DNA of 33,405 nt from a bacterium. GTDB taxonomy: Bacteria; Actinomycetota; UBA4738; HRBIN12. Of the stretch, positions 8,101-17,718 are shown one piece after another (the stretch's first letter is position 1; every line of letters begins with the position of its first letter). Location of the stretch: assembly GCA_023251895.1 (NCBI GenBank), contig JAHEXX010000010.1:1-33405 (forward strand), read 5' to 3'. The position numbers and the translations under genes were made by a program. The notes below the pieces were generated by a model that was given only the letters and a program-made list of their open reading frames with translations, was not told the origin of the DNA and did not search any database.

Positions 8101-11100
8101 TCAGTCCTCTTCGGCGGCGGGGAGCGGGGCGAACGGGACGGAGAGAACGCCCAACCGCTCGTAGATCCTCCTGGTTTCCGCCCACAGCTCGGGTTCCTGC
8201 GTCCTGCCCTCGAGGCGATCGAGGCGGGCCAGCGACGTGAGCGTCACGCCCACCTCGTACGCGGCGTCCATCTCCCGGGCCGCCTGCAGGCTCTGCTCCA
8301 GCGCCTTCCGGGCCGCCGGCAGATCTCCCAACTGCATCAGTCCCCACCCCCGGATCCGATGCAGCAGCGGCGCTTGCACAGCCACATCCGACCTCTCCGC
8401 GCGCTGGAGCGTTTCCTCCGCGCGGGCCAACGCTACCCGCCCATCGCCGCCGAACGCCTGACACTCGGCGATCCGAGCATCGGTCTCGAGGACCATCATC
8501 TCGTCGCCCTGTTCCTGGAACAGGGACCGCGCTTGCTCGAACAGGCGCAGGGCCTCCTCGCCCCGCCCCGATCGGGACTCGACCCGACCGAGGTTGCCGA
8601 GCGCGAACGCGATGCCGCCCCGGTTGTCGGCCGAACGGCAGACCCGGAGCGCTTCCTTGAACATGGCCTCGGCTTCTTCCAGCCGGCCCTGATCCGAGTA
8701 AACCTCCGCGACGTTGTTCGTGGACATGGCGGCCTCGACCTGGTCACCGGCTTTCAGCCGGGCCTCCGTCGCCTTCTCGTACAGGTCGATGGCCTCGTCC
8801 CACCGCCCCTGGTAGTACGCGTACATGCCGCTGTTGTTGTAGACCTCGGCCAGCGAGTTGAGATCGCCGATCTCCAGGTAGATGGCCGCCGCCCGGTCGG
8901 AGTTCACGACGTTCTCGAACCGGCCCTGGTGCGCCCACGCGTAGTCCAGCACGTAGTACGCGCGCCCAAGCGCGTCCATCTCCCCCGCGGCCTCGGCCTG
9001 CTCGATGGCCCGCCGGCACCACTCCACCGCTTCGGACATGCGCCCCTGGGCCGCCCGCATCGCCGCGTACAAAGCCGTGAGCTTGGCCCGCCTCTTCGCG
9101 GCATCCTCGCCCTCGACCCCCTCCAGCACTTTCTCGCCTCGGCGGATCCACCGGATGGCCTGCGAGTAGCTCCCGGCCCGGTACGGGATTCGAGCCTCCT
9201 TGTACAGGATCCCCGCCGCGGCGGCGGGATCGCCGGCCAGATGCTTCCGCGCAGATCGGAACGCCGCCGCGGACTCCCCGTAGGCTCCGATCCGCCAGTT
9301 CGCGTCGCCCAGCGCCTCGTACAGCGAGGCCAGTTCTCGGGGTGACGCTTCCACCCGCTTGGCCGACTCGATGGCCCGCCTGTAGAACGTCGCGGCCTCG
9401 GTGTTCGCATACTTCGACTGCGCCCGATCACCCGCGATCCGCGAGTACTGGCGGGCGTCCTCGAACCGCTGAGCGTGGAAGAAGTGCAGCGAGAGCAGCT
9501 CGACGAACTCGTCGGGATGGGCCCCGGCAAGGTGGGCGATGGTCTCCCCCGCGCGGGCGTGGAGCTCGCGCCGCCGACGGAACGGGAGCCCCTCGTAGGC
9601 GGCGTCGCGCATCAGCGCGTGCCGGAACCGTCGCACGCCCGGGGCATCTTCGGCCAGGAACTCCCCCAGCCGCCGCCACGAGCCGGGATCGAGCTGGGCC
9701 TCCTCGCCCTCCAGGAGCGCGGCCACGAGGTCGTCGGAGAAACTGGCGCCCAGGACCGACGCATACCGGAGCAGGCGTCGGTCCGGCGGAGTCAGGCGGT
9801 CGATCTGGGCCATCACCATGCCCTCGATAGAGGTCGGGAGCTCCTCCAGACCGCCGGCGCTGCGAGCCGTCAGCAGCAGCTCTCGCAGGAACAGCGGGTT
9901 CCCGCCGGATCGCCCGGCCAGCGCTTGGATCTCATCGGGGCGGAGCGGGGCATCCTCGCTGGCCACCGTGAGCAGTCGTTCGGCGTCCTCCTCACCCAGT
10001 GGCATCGGTCGGAGCGAGATCGACCGATCGCCGCGAGGAGCGGAGAACCCCGTCTCCTCGTCTCGTCGCGTCACGCAGACCAGCCAGGGGCGCGCAGCGA
10101 TGCCCGTCGTCAGCCGTTCCAGCAGGTCCCTCGACACATCGTCCATCCAGTGCACGTCCTCGATGGCGAACACCGTCGGCTCCACGAGTGCCCGGCTCAG
10201 GAACTCCTCGATGGTCTGCTCCAACCGGGGCTTGCGGAATCGCTCGTCCAGCTGCTCGACCTCAGTGGTCGGCGGCATCTCGACATCGAGCACCACCGCC
10301 AACAGCGGAAGCCACGGCAGGATCTCGGGTGCGACCGCCTCCACCCGCTCGCGGAGCAGCTCGGCGAGCTCCGGCTGTGTGGTGTCCTCGGGAACCTCGA
10401 GCACGGAGCGGAGCAAGCTTCGGAACGGACGATACGCGGTCGATGCCTGGTAGAGCTCACAGGCCGCAGTCAGCGCGCGACAGTCCCCGGCGCTGGCCAG
10501 CAACTCACCGAGGAGCCGCGTCTTCCCGATCCCGGGCGGACCCACGACCTCGACCAGCCACCCGCGACCGTGTCGGGCGTCCTCGAGGGCCTCGAGGAGC
10601 GCTCCGACCTCCATGTCGCGACCGACCAGCGGCAGCTCGTGGACCTCGTCGATCCGCTTGGTCCCCACGACCGGCCCCACGGTGAGCGCGCGGACCGGGT
10701 CCCTCTTCCCCTTCACCATGAAGGGATCCAGGGCAACCGTCTCGAACGTGACCGACGACGCGTCAAGGACCGGTGAGGTCGCGAGCAACTGGCCCGGCTC
10801 GGCCTTGGCCATGACCCGCGCCGCCAGGTTGACCGCGTCGCCCATGACCGTGTACGTGCGCCGGTAGTGCGGACCGATGTCCCCGGCGAACACGTGCCCC
10901 CGGTTCACCCCGATCCGGACCGGGATGGGCGGTTCGGCCTCCAGGACCGACCGGAGCGCGAGGAGCATCCGTTCCTCGTCGTCGCCGGCCGCCTGGGGCG
11001 CCCCCGCGGTCAGGATGATCTTGCCGCCGTCGTGGTCGATGTCGGTCCCCAGGAACGTCACGCCGTGCTTCTCTGCGGCCGCCTGGGCCTCCGTGACCAG

Positions 11101-11937
11101 CGCGTCGAGTCGCTCCGCCACGGCTTGGGCCCCATCACGTTTCACCATCCCGTCCACGCCGTCGAAGTGGATGAACGCCACCGTCACCTGGCGGTGCTCG
11201 GAGTCCATCGATCCCGACAGCAGGTGCTCCCGGATCGCCACGGGGATGCACGCGAGCAGGTCGATGCCCTCGACCGGGGCCTCCTGGTCCGGCTTCTCGA
11301 GGGGCAGCCCCGGCGGCTCCTTCTTCAAGAGGATGCCGTCACCCTTGGGTCGGCCCAGGACGTTGGCCGGGAGGGCCGCGGCAGTGCTCCTGCTGACCAG
11401 GATCTCCCCCGCCACCGCCGTCGACTCCATCGACACCGTCTCGCTGGCGGCGGGTCCCGTGATCATGAGCTCCCGATGCGGATCGCCGACCAGGAAGAAG
11501 TGGAACGTGCCGGAGTGCACGCCGACCGACATCCGCAGCTGGATCAGCCCGGCCGATGTCTGGATCTTCCCGATCTCGCGCAGGATGCGCCGCATCCCGA
11601 CCGCGGCCCGCGCGCCCTTGGCGGCGTGTTCCATCCCCGAGAAGAACAGCAGGAGCGCATCGCCGCCGAACTTGATGAGGCCACCGCCGTTCCCGTAGGC
11701 CTCGGCAAGCAGCCGGGTGAACACGGCGCCGAGGACGTCGGTGACCTCCTCGGCGCCGACCTTCCCCTTGCGGGCCAGGCGTTCCGACATCTTCGTGAAC
11801 CCGGAGATGTCGACGAACACGACGGTGCCGTCGAGCTCCCGCAGCGTGGCGTCCGGGGCCTCGGCCAGCCATTGCATCAACAGGCGCGGGACGTACGGTC
11901 GGAGCACCTGCGATCGCTCGATCGTTCGCTCGGCCAT
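8101..11937 (-). CDS. Large signalling protein: two class III nucleotidyl cyclase domains + AAA/P-loop ATPase + TPR repeats (soluble-adenylyl-cyclase-like architecture)
   Basis: From ATG 11937: MAERTIERSQVLRPYVP...; C1 GTVVFVDISGFTKMSERL...LIKFGGDALLLFF; C2 RQVTVAFIHFDGVDGM...RIGVNRGHVFAGDIGPHYRRTYTVMGDAVNLAARVM; Walker A VGPPGIGKTRLLGELL; multiple C-terminal TPR-like repeats. The ORF-track start at 12108 is an upstream extension. Confidence 0.92.
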   Translation of the reverse strand: MAERTIERSQVLRPYVPRLLMQWLAEAPDATLRELDGTVVFVDISGFTKMSERLARKGKVGAEEVTDVLGAVFTRLLAEAYGNGGGLIKFGGDALLLFFSGMEHAAKGARAAVGMRRILREIGKIQTSAGLIQLRMSVGVHSGTFHFFLVGDPHRELMITGPAASETVSMESTAVAGEILVSRSTAAALPANVLGRPKGDGILLKKEPPGLPLEKPDQEAPVEGIDLLACIPVAIREHLLSGSMDSEHRQVTVAFIHFDGVDGMVKRDGAQAVAERLDALVTEAQAAAEKHGVTFLGTDIDHDGGKIILTAGAPQAAGDDEERMLLALRSVLEAEPPIPVRIGVNRGHVFAGDIGPHYRRTYTVMGDAVNLAARVMAKAEPGQLLATSPVLDASSVTFETVALDPFMVKGKRDPVRALTVGPVVGTKRIDEVHELPLVGRDMEVGALLEALEDARHGRGWLVEVVGPPGIGKTRLLGELLASAGDCRALTAACELYQASTAYRPFRSLLRSVLEVPEDTTQPELAELLRERVEAVAPEILPWLPLLAVVLDVEMPPTTEVEQLDERFRKPRLEQTIEEFLSRALVEPTVFAIEDVHWMDDVSRDLLERLTTGIAARPWLVCVTRRDEETGFSAPRGDRSISLRPMPLGEEDAERLLTVASEDAPLRPDEIQALAGRSGGNPLFLRELLLTARSAGGLEELPTSIEGMVMAQIDRLTPPDRRLLRYASVLGASFSDDLVAALLEGEEAQLDPGSWRRLGEFLAEDAPGVRRFRHALMRDAAYEGLPFRRRRELHARAGETIAHLAGAHPDEFVELLSLHFFHAQRFEDARQYSRIAGDRAQSKYANTEAATFYRRAIESAKRVEASPRELASLYEALGDANWRIGAYGESAAAFRSARKHLAGDPAAAAGILYKEARIPYRAGSYSQAIRWIRRGEKVLEGVEGEDAAKRRAKLTALYAAMRAAQGRMSEAVEWCRRAIEQAEAAGEMDALGRAYYVLDYAWAHQGRFENVVNSDRAAAIYLEIGDLNSLAEVYNNSGMYAYYQGRWDEAIDLYEKATEARLKAGDQVEAAMSTNNVAEVYSDQGRLEEAEAMFKEALRVCRSADNRGGIAFALGNLGRVESRSGRGEEALRLFEQARSLFQEQGDEMMVLETDARIAECQAFGGDGRVALARAEETLQRAERSDVAVQAPLLHRIRGWGLMQLGDLPAARKALEQSLQAAREMDAAYEVGVTLTSLARLDRLEGRTQEPELWAETRRIYERLGVLSVPFAPLPAAEED

Positions 11938-12071
11938 GGGGGATCCTCTCCGCAGGCTGGGCCCAGGGCGAGAGTCTAGCCTCGGGGGAGTCGGTTCGGG
12001 TAGACGGCCGATCGGCCACGGCTGGACAGTCGGCGTGATCCCACTGCATAGTGTTACCTGGGGGACGGGAC

Positions 12072-12536
12072 ATGGACGAAGGATCATCGCCACTGCTGGA
12101 GGCGGCACGCAAGCGGCGCATGGACCTCCACCAGGCGCTGGTGGAGGTGGAGGAGGCCACCTCCGCTCCCGCCGTTGGACGCGTCGACGACTGGGCGCTG
12201 TCAGTCGGCAAGATGCTCGTGCACCTGCGCGACGCGTTCGACGAACACATCCGCGGGACCGAGGAACAGGGTGGCCTGTACGACGACATACTGCATCGAG
12301 CGCCGCACCTGGCCGGCAAGGTCAAGCGGCTCCGCGACGAGCATCCCTTCATCCAGCTGGGCATCGCCAAGCAGATCCAGCGCGTGTCCGACCCCGAGCT
12401 TCCCGAGGACGAGTCATCCATCCACCAGCTCCGCGACGACCTGCAGCGCCTCCTGGGCAAGATCGTCCGCCACCGGCAGCACGGCGCCGACCTGGTGTGG
12501 GAGGCCTACAACCTCGACATCGGCGGCATGGGCTGA
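12072..12536 (+). CDS. Hemerythrin-like (HHE fold) domain protein
   Basis: MDEGSSPLLEAARKRRMDLHQALVEVEEA...MLVHLRDAFDEHIRGTEEQGGLYDDIL...LRDEHPF...IVRHRQHGADLVWEAYNLDIGGMG; His/Glu spacing in four predicted helices. Confidence 0.6.
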   Translation: MDEGSSPLLEAARKRRMDLHQALVEVEEATSAPAVGRVDDWALSVGKMLVHLRDAFDEHIRGTEEQGGLYDDILHRAPHLAGKVKRLRDEHPFIQLGIAKQIQRVSDPELPEDESSIHQLRDDLQRLLGKIVRHRQHGADLVWEAYNLDIGGMG

Positions 12537-12567
12537 ACCTGGCGTGCGCCCGCGCTAGGCTGGCTCC

Positions 12568-14184
12568 GTGGTCCGCATCGCGATCGGGCAAATCAACACC
12601 ACCGTCGGCGACCTCGACGGCAACGTCTCCCGCATGGTCGAGTGGGCGAACAGTGCCTCGGAGCTCGACGCCGACCTGATCGCGTTCCCCGAGCTGTCCG
12701 TCACGGGCTACCCGCCCGAGGACCTCGTGCTACGGCCCGAGTTCGTCGCCGACAACCTGGATGCGCTGGCCGAGCTTGCCCGGAGGACGCAAGGCACGTG
12801 CGCCATCGTGGCCGGGTTCGTGGACCGGACCGCCCGGGGGCTGCACAACGCGGCGGCCTTCCTGGAGGGCGGCCAGGTCGTGACCCGCTACCACAAGATC
12901 CAGCTGCCGAACTACGGCGTCTTCGACGAGAAACGCTACTTCGTTCCGGGGAAGAGCACCGCGCGGGTCGGGGTGGGCGGCCTGTCCATCGGCCTGTCGG
13001 TGTGCGAGGACGCCTGGGTCGATGGACTGCCGTTCCGGGACTGGAGCGGCGGTGCGGTAGACATGGTCGTGAACATCAACGGCTCGCCGTACCACCGGGG
13101 GAAGACCCACGAGCGGGCCGATGTGCTGCGCGACCGGGCGGTGCAGACAGGCGCGTGGATCGTGTACATCAACACGGTCGGTGGTCAAGACGAACTGGTC
13201 TTCGACGGGGGATCTATGGTCGTGGGGCCCGACGGCTCAGTGGCCTGCCGCGCGCTTCGGTTCGAGGAGGACCTGCTGGTCGTGGACCTCGGCGACGGCG
13301 GGCTCGCCGCCGAACCCAGGACACTTTGGCCCGAGGGGCCGGAGGAGGTCTACCGGGCACTCATGGTCGGCCTGGGGGACTATGTGCGCAAGAACGGCTT
13401 CGGCAGCGTGGTCCTGGGGCTCTCCGGCGGGGTCGACTCGGCGCTCGTCGCGACGTTGGCGGCCGACGCGCTCGGGCCCGAGGCGGTTCGCGTGCTGGCC
13501 ATGCCCTCGCCGTATTCCTCGGCCGCGTCCCTGGAGGACGCGGCCGAGGTTGCCCGGCGCCTTTCGATCCGCATGGACGAGATCCGGATCGATGACGTGT
13601 TCAAGGCGTACCTGTCGGTTCTGGAGGAACAGTTCCGAGATACGCGCGAGGGCACCGCCGAGGAGAACCTCCAAGCTCGCATCCGCGGGAACCTGTTGAT
13701 GGCCCTGTCGAACAAGTTCGGCTCGCTGGTCCTCGCCACCGGAAACAAGAGCGAGATGGCCGTGGGGTACTCCACGCTCTACGGCGACCTGGCCGGCGGG
13801 TTCGCCCCGATCAAGGACGTTCCCAAGACCTTGGTCTACGAGCTGGTGGCCTGGCGGAACGCGCAGACCCCGGATCTGCCGCCCATCCCCGAACGGGTCA
13901 TCGCGAAGGCCCCCACCGCGGAGCTTCGCCTCAACCAGAAGGACACCGATTCGCTCCCGCCCTACGACCTGCTCGATCCGCTGATCGAGGCGTACGTCGA
14001 GGAGGATCGCTCGCCGGAGGAGATCGTGGCGGCCGGCGCGGACCCCAACCTGGTCGGGCGCGTCGTGTCCATGATCGACCGGGCCGAGTACAAGCGGCGC
14101 CAGGCCCCGCCCGGGGTCAAGATCACGCCCAAGGCCTTCGGCCGGGACCGGCGCTTGCCCATCACGAACCGGTACCGGCCCTAG
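12568..14184 (+). CDS. nadE: Glutamine-dependent NAD+ synthetase
   Basis: N-terminal nitrilase-type domain (FPELSVTGYPPEDL, YHKIQLPNYGVFDEKRYF, VCEDAW) and C-terminal LGLSGGVDSALVATLAADALG, ATGNKSEMAVGYSTLYGDLAGGFAPIKDVPKT. GTG start. Confidence 0.96.
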   Translation: MVRIAIGQINTTVGDLDGNVSRMVEWANSASELDADLIAFPELSVTGYPPEDLVLRPEFVADNLDALAELARRTQGTCAIVAGFVDRTARGLHNAAAFLEGGQVVTRYHKIQLPNYGVFDEKRYFVPGKSTARVGVGGLSIGLSVCEDAWVDGLPFRDWSGGAVDMVVNINGSPYHRGKTHERADVLRDRAVQTGAWIVYINTVGGQDELVFDGGSMVVGPDGSVACRALRFEEDLLVVDLGDGGLAAEPRTLWPEGPEEVYRALMVGLGDYVRKNGFGSVVLGLSGGVDSALVATLAADALGPEAVRVLAMPSPYSSAASLEDAAEVARRLSIRMDEIRIDDVFKAYLSVLEEQFRDTREGTAEENLQARIRGNLLMALSNKFGSLVLATGNKSEMAVGYSTLYGDLAGGFAPIKDVPKTLVYELVAWRNAQTPDLPPIPERVIAKAPTAELRLNQKDTDSLPPYDLLDPLIEAYVEEDRSPEEIVAAGADPNLVGRVVSMIDRAEYKRRQAPPGVKITPKAFGRDRRLPITNRYRP

Positions 14185-14188
14185 CGGC

Positions 14189-14902
14189 TCAGATCAACTC
14201 CCAGACGACCGTCACCGAAACCTGGGTCTCAATCGTCGGGGGCAGGATCGGCGTCGACTCCGCCGCAGCGGCTCGCTCCGCGAAGATCGGAGGAGGGGTG
14301 ATCGCGCTCGTCTCGACGATCGAGACGACCCGACCAAGCCGAGCATCGGCGGCGGCGGCCAGAACCTCGGCCTTGCCCCGCGCGTCCGCGACCGCGGCCT
14401 GCAGCGCTCCGCCGACCCCTTCGTTCCGATCGGAGACACGGAACGTGACCCCGCCCACCAGGTTCGCCCTGGCAGTCACCGCGTCGTCGATCACCGGCCC
14501 CACCTTGGAGATGTCACGCACGGTCACGTCGAGCTGATCCGAGGCCGTGTACCCGGTCACCTCAATGCCCTTTGAGTCATACGTCGGGTAGAGGCTGATG
14601 TTCGACGTCGCGAGATCGTCCTTCTTGATCCCATCGGCCATCAGCGCTTGGACGACGTCGACTATCCGGGCGGCGTTCTGCTTGATGGCGGCCTCGGCGG
14701 ACGCGGCCTGCGTCTGGACCCCGAGCGACACGACGGCTTCATCAGGTGCCGACCGGACTATCCCGGTGCCGCTCACGCTCACAGTGCGCTGGACATCACC
14801 GGACTTCCCGGGGGCGGGGGACTGCGCCAGGGACGGAAGAGCAAACGAGGCGATAAGCCCTAGAACGACGCCCCCGATCGCGAACTTCAAGGGGTCCTTC
14901 AT
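14189..14902 (-). CDS. SIMPL-domain (DUF541) exported protein
   Basis: From ATG 14902: MKDPLKFAIGGVVLGLIASFALPSLAQSPAPGKSGDVQRTVSVSGTGIVRSAPDEAVVSLGVQTQAASAEAAIKQNAARI...; signal peptide and typical SIMPL pattern. The longer ORF to 15127 runs through the tRNA and is spurious. Confidence 0.88.
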   Translation of the reverse strand: MKDPLKFAIGGVVLGLIASFALPSLAQSPAPGKSGDVQRTVSVSGTGIVRSAPDEAVVSLGVQTQAASAEAAIKQNAARIVDVVQALMADGIKKDDLATSNISLYPTYDSKGIEVTGYTASDQLDVTVRDISKVGPVIDDAVTARANLVGGVTFRVSDRNEGVGGALQAAVADARGKAEVLAAAADARLGRVVSIVETSAITPPPIFAERAAAAESTPILPPTIETQVSVTVVWELI

Positions 14903-14976
14903 CGTGACCTCCTTAGCCGATCGATGCTTGGACGCAACGAGATGTCGCGGCGGTTCCCGGCCGTACAATCGCCGTG

Positions 14977-15054
14977 GGGCCGGTAGCTCAGTCTGGTTAG
15001 AGCAGGGGGCTTTTAACCCTCGTGTCGCGGGTTCGAATCCTGCCCGGCCCACCA
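14977..15054 (+). tRNA. tRNA-Lys(TTT)
   Basis: GGGCCGG...CCGGCCC acceptor, anticodon loop CTTTTAA, T-arm GCGGGTTCGAATCCTGC, encoded CCA. Confidence 0.95.
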
Positions 15055-15193
15055 GTTCGCGGGCCGGTCGCGCGAGCTGCCGCCGTGGCGATCGCGCGGA
15101 CCCCGCTTCCGCCGCTTTACAGGGCATGACGTACGGAGCTATGGGTCCCCGGCAAGGCAGGGTCGCTGTCCGCGCGGCTCATCGGGGGCGATA

Positions 15194-15877
15194 GTGGTGA
15201 CCCTTGGGATCGGCCTCACGGGGTCCTTCGTGGGAGCAGGGGCGGTCAGCGCCTGGGTTGTGCCCGCTATCATCTTCGCCCTGGTCATAGTCGCGTGCTG
15301 GCTGGGCCTGCGATGGATCCGGTCGGAGCACCTCGAGACCCTTCGAGCCGTCCCCCTGTTCAGCCTGCTCTCCGAGCACGAGTTGCGGGCGGTCCTTCGC
15401 TCCGCCCACGCCGTCGCTTTCCAGCCCGGAACCAAGGTCATCGAGCAGGGCGAGCGGGGCAACGGGTTCTACGTCATCACCGAGGGGACGGCCAAGGCGA
15501 CGCTGGACGGAGCCGAACTCGCCGCGCTCGGGTCCGGATCCTACTTCGGCGAGATGGCGGTGATCGATGGAGGACCGAGGGGCGCCACCATCACCGCTCA
15601 CACCCAGGTGTCCACGCTGGAGATCAGTCCCGCAGCCCTCCTCCACCTGGTGGACCGGGAGCCCATGATCGCTCAGGGCATCTACGACGAGCTCTCTCGG
15701 CGCCTGAAATCGGCGGGATACGAGGTAGACGAGGGGGCCGGCACCCGGGTCGACCGGAGTCGGCTCCTGGAGCAGTGCCAGGCCCTCCGCCGAACCCAGG
15801 ACGCCGACTGGGTCCCGGCCTCGCCCACCAGGCGGCGCTCGCTTCGGTTCAGCAACCTGTTTGCGCGCGGCGCCTGA
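15194..15877 (+). CDS. Membrane-anchored cyclic nucleotide-binding domain protein
   Basis: N-terminal TM segment (AWVVPAIIFALVIVACWLGL) then CNB fold: LFSLLSEHELRAVLRSAHAVAFQPGTKVIEQGERGNGFYVITEGTAKATLDG...GSYFGEMAVIDGGPRGATITAHT. No HTH seen. Confidence 0.88.
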   Translation: MVTLGIGLTGSFVGAGAVSAWVVPAIIFALVIVACWLGLRWIRSEHLETLRAVPLFSLLSEHELRAVLRSAHAVAFQPGTKVIEQGERGNGFYVITEGTAKATLDGAELAALGSGSYFGEMAVIDGGPRGATITAHTQVSTLEISPAALLHLVDREPMIAQGIYDELSRRLKSAGYEVDEGAGTRVDRSRLLEQCQALRRTQDADWVPASPTRRRSLRFSNLFARGA

Positions 15878-15967
15878 ACCTCCCGATCGGGATCGTCGCC
15901 GAGCAGCAAACCCACCACGGGCACCAAGGATCAAGGTCGTCTCCGGCCGAACCGATAAGGGAAGAGG

Positions 15968-16327
15968 ATGAGTAGGACTCTGCGCGTCGCCCTGATCGCC
16001 TTGGTCGCGTCCTTCGCCCTTGGCGCTGTCGCCGAGGCCCATACGGAGCCGGGCCTCGGAAGCACGATCGTGGCGTGGAGGTTCGGGGGCTCCGACCGAC
16101 TGAACAACTACTACTCCGTTTCCTTCCGGTTTCGGAACGACCGCACCCAGAAGGTCCATGAGTGGTGCGAGATCAGATCCGAACCTGAGCACGGAAACGG
16201 CCTTGTGACCGACATCGCCGCATGGGTCCGCCCCAGGAATTCGCTTACCAAGACCTTCGCCGTGCAGTCAACCAGGTCCTACGGCAACCCCGACGACTGG
16301 TTCGTCGCTCACTGCCACGCCATCTAG
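15968..16327 (+). CDS. Small secreted protein of unknown function
   Basis: Signal peptide MSRTLRVALIALVASFALGAVAEAHTEPG; 119 aa; no family recognised. Confidence 0.7.
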   Translation: MSRTLRVALIALVASFALGAVAEAHTEPGLGSTIVAWRFGGSDRLNNYYSVSFRFRNDRTQKVHEWCEIRSEPEHGNGLVTDIAAWVRPRNSLTKTFAVQSTRSYGNPDDWFVAHCHAI

Positions 16328-16427
16328 GCCCGGCACAGGCCGAGCCACCCTCGTGTCCAGTCGCGTTCGACGGTGACCAGCATCGCTATGCTTCGAGCGA
16401 TCGGCACGAAGGCGCGGGAGGGTCCCC

Positions 16428-17093
16428 ATGGACATCGATGAGATCAAGGCAGGGATGGGCGGCATCACCTGGTACCACAAGATCAACCTGGGCCACGGGC
16501 TCGTCACCCCCGGGATGGACGACACGCCCACCCGGATCGGACGGCTGGAGATCCCCGACGACCTGACCGGGATGAGCGTTCTCGACATCGGCGCGTGGGA
16601 TGGGGCCCTCTCCTTCGCGGCGGAACGCAGAGGCGCCACCAGGGTCCTGGCCACGGACTCCTACTGTTGGAGCGGCGAAGGATGGGGAACGAAGGACGGG
16701 TTCGAGTTCGCGCGGACGGCACTCGACTCAAAGGTCGAGGACTTAGACATCGACGTGCTCGAACTCTCCCCGGAGCGGATCGGAACTTTCGACCTCGTGC
16801 TGTTCGTGGGGGTGCTCTACCACATGCGCCATCCGCTCCTCGCGCTGGAGCGTGTCGCGAGCGTAACCGAGAGACTGTTGATCCTGGACACGCATGTGGC
16901 CATGCTCGAGTACGAGAAGCCGGCGATGATCTTCTATCCGGACGCGGAGCTGAAGAACGATCCCAGCAACTGGTGGGGCCCGAACCCGGCTGCGGTCGAG
17001 GCCATGCTCGGAACCGTGGGGTTCTCCAGCTTCGAGCGAAAGAATCCCTGGACGATCCGGCATGGCAGCTTCATCCTTCACGCCCAACGCTGA
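16428..17093 (+). CDS. SAM-dependent class I methyltransferase, CmoB/DUF1698-like
   Basis: MSVLDIGAWDGALSFAAERRGATRVLATDSYCW...FDLVLFVGVLYHMRHPLLALERVASVT; WYHKINLGHG N-terminus. Confidence 0.8.
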   Translation: MDIDEIKAGMGGITWYHKINLGHGLVTPGMDDTPTRIGRLEIPDDLTGMSVLDIGAWDGALSFAAERRGATRVLATDSYCWSGEGWGTKDGFEFARTALDSKVEDLDIDVLELSPERIGTFDLVLFVGVLYHMRHPLLALERVASVTERLLILDTHVAMLEYEKPAMIFYPDAELKNDPSNWWGPNPAAVEAMLGTVGFSSFERKNPWTIRHGSFILHAQR

Positions 17094-17151
17094 GCCCGTA
17101 GGCGACCGGCTCCGCAGGCCACGTGTCGGCGGCGAGCGATAGGGTCGGTTC

Positions 17152-17505
17152 GTGCGGCGCGTGACGCTCTTCGACCCTCGCGGGAACCGGATGATGGTGG
17201 AGGTGCCGACGACGCCCTGGGAGCGGATGCGGGGGCTGCTCGGCCGGGACGGCCTGGAGCCGGGACGGGCGCTGCTGCTGGAGCGGACCAGGTCCGTGCA
17301 CACGTTCGGGATGCGGTTCCCCATCAGGGCGACCCTCCTCGATCGCGATCTCCGCGTCGTCGCCGTCCGGCGGATGCGCCCCGGGCGGCTCCTGTTCCCC
17401 CGGCCCCGGGTTCGGCACGTGCTCGAGTGCCCTGGTGGCGCGGACCTTCAGGCAGGGGACGTGCTCCGGGCGGCCGGGTTCGCTAGGACACCAGGGCCCG
17501 GATGA
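17152..17505 (+). CDS. DUF192 family protein
   Basis: TPWERMRGLLGRDGLEPGRALLLERTRSVHTFGMRFPIRATLLDRDLRVVAVRRMRPGRL...VLECPGG; classic DUF192 pattern. Confidence 0.88.
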   Translation: MRRVTLFDPRGNRMMVEVPTTPWERMRGLLGRDGLEPGRALLLERTRSVHTFGMRFPIRATLLDRDLRVVAVRRMRPGRLLFPRPRVRHVLECPGGADLQAGDVLRAAGFARTPGPG

Positions 17506-17698
17506 GGAGCCATCCGCAGAGCGCGACGCCCAACGTGACGGCCCCGGCGATCGCGGCGGCCACGCGAGGGACCCAGACGGGGACGGCGACCGGGTCCTTC
17601 CGGTTCAGGTTGGGCCGGACGATCCCGAGGTACTCCATGACTTGGCGCATCGGCTCCTTCAACCATCGGCTGGGCAGGATCGATTCCTTGATCGGCAT
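17483..17698 (-). CDS. Small single-TM protein (71 aa)
   Basis: MPIKESILPSRWLKEPMRQVMEYLGIVRPNLNRKDPVAVPVWVPRVAAAIAGAVTLGVALCGWLLIRALVS; C-terminal TM; overlaps the DUF192 gene tail-to-tail by ~23 bp. Confidence 0.6.
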   Translation of the reverse strand: MPIKESILPSRWLKEPMRQVMEYLGIVRPNLNRKDPVAVPVWVPRVAAAIAGAVTLGVALCGWLLIRALVS

Positions 17699-17718
17699 CG
17701 GTCTCGAAAGTGCATGGA

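Noticed and set aside
9475-11979. Long plus-strand ORFs (9475-10776, 10867-11979) opposite the cyclase gene
   Set aside because: Antisense shadow ORFs typical of high-GC coding DNA; low-complexity translations, and the minus strand carries clear cyclase/AAA/TPR motifs.
14189-15127. N-terminal extension of the SIMPL ORF to 15127 (..VGRAGFEPATRGLKAPCSNQTELPA..)
   Set aside because: This is the reverse translation of the tRNA-Lys; the signal-peptide ATG at 14902 is the sensible start.
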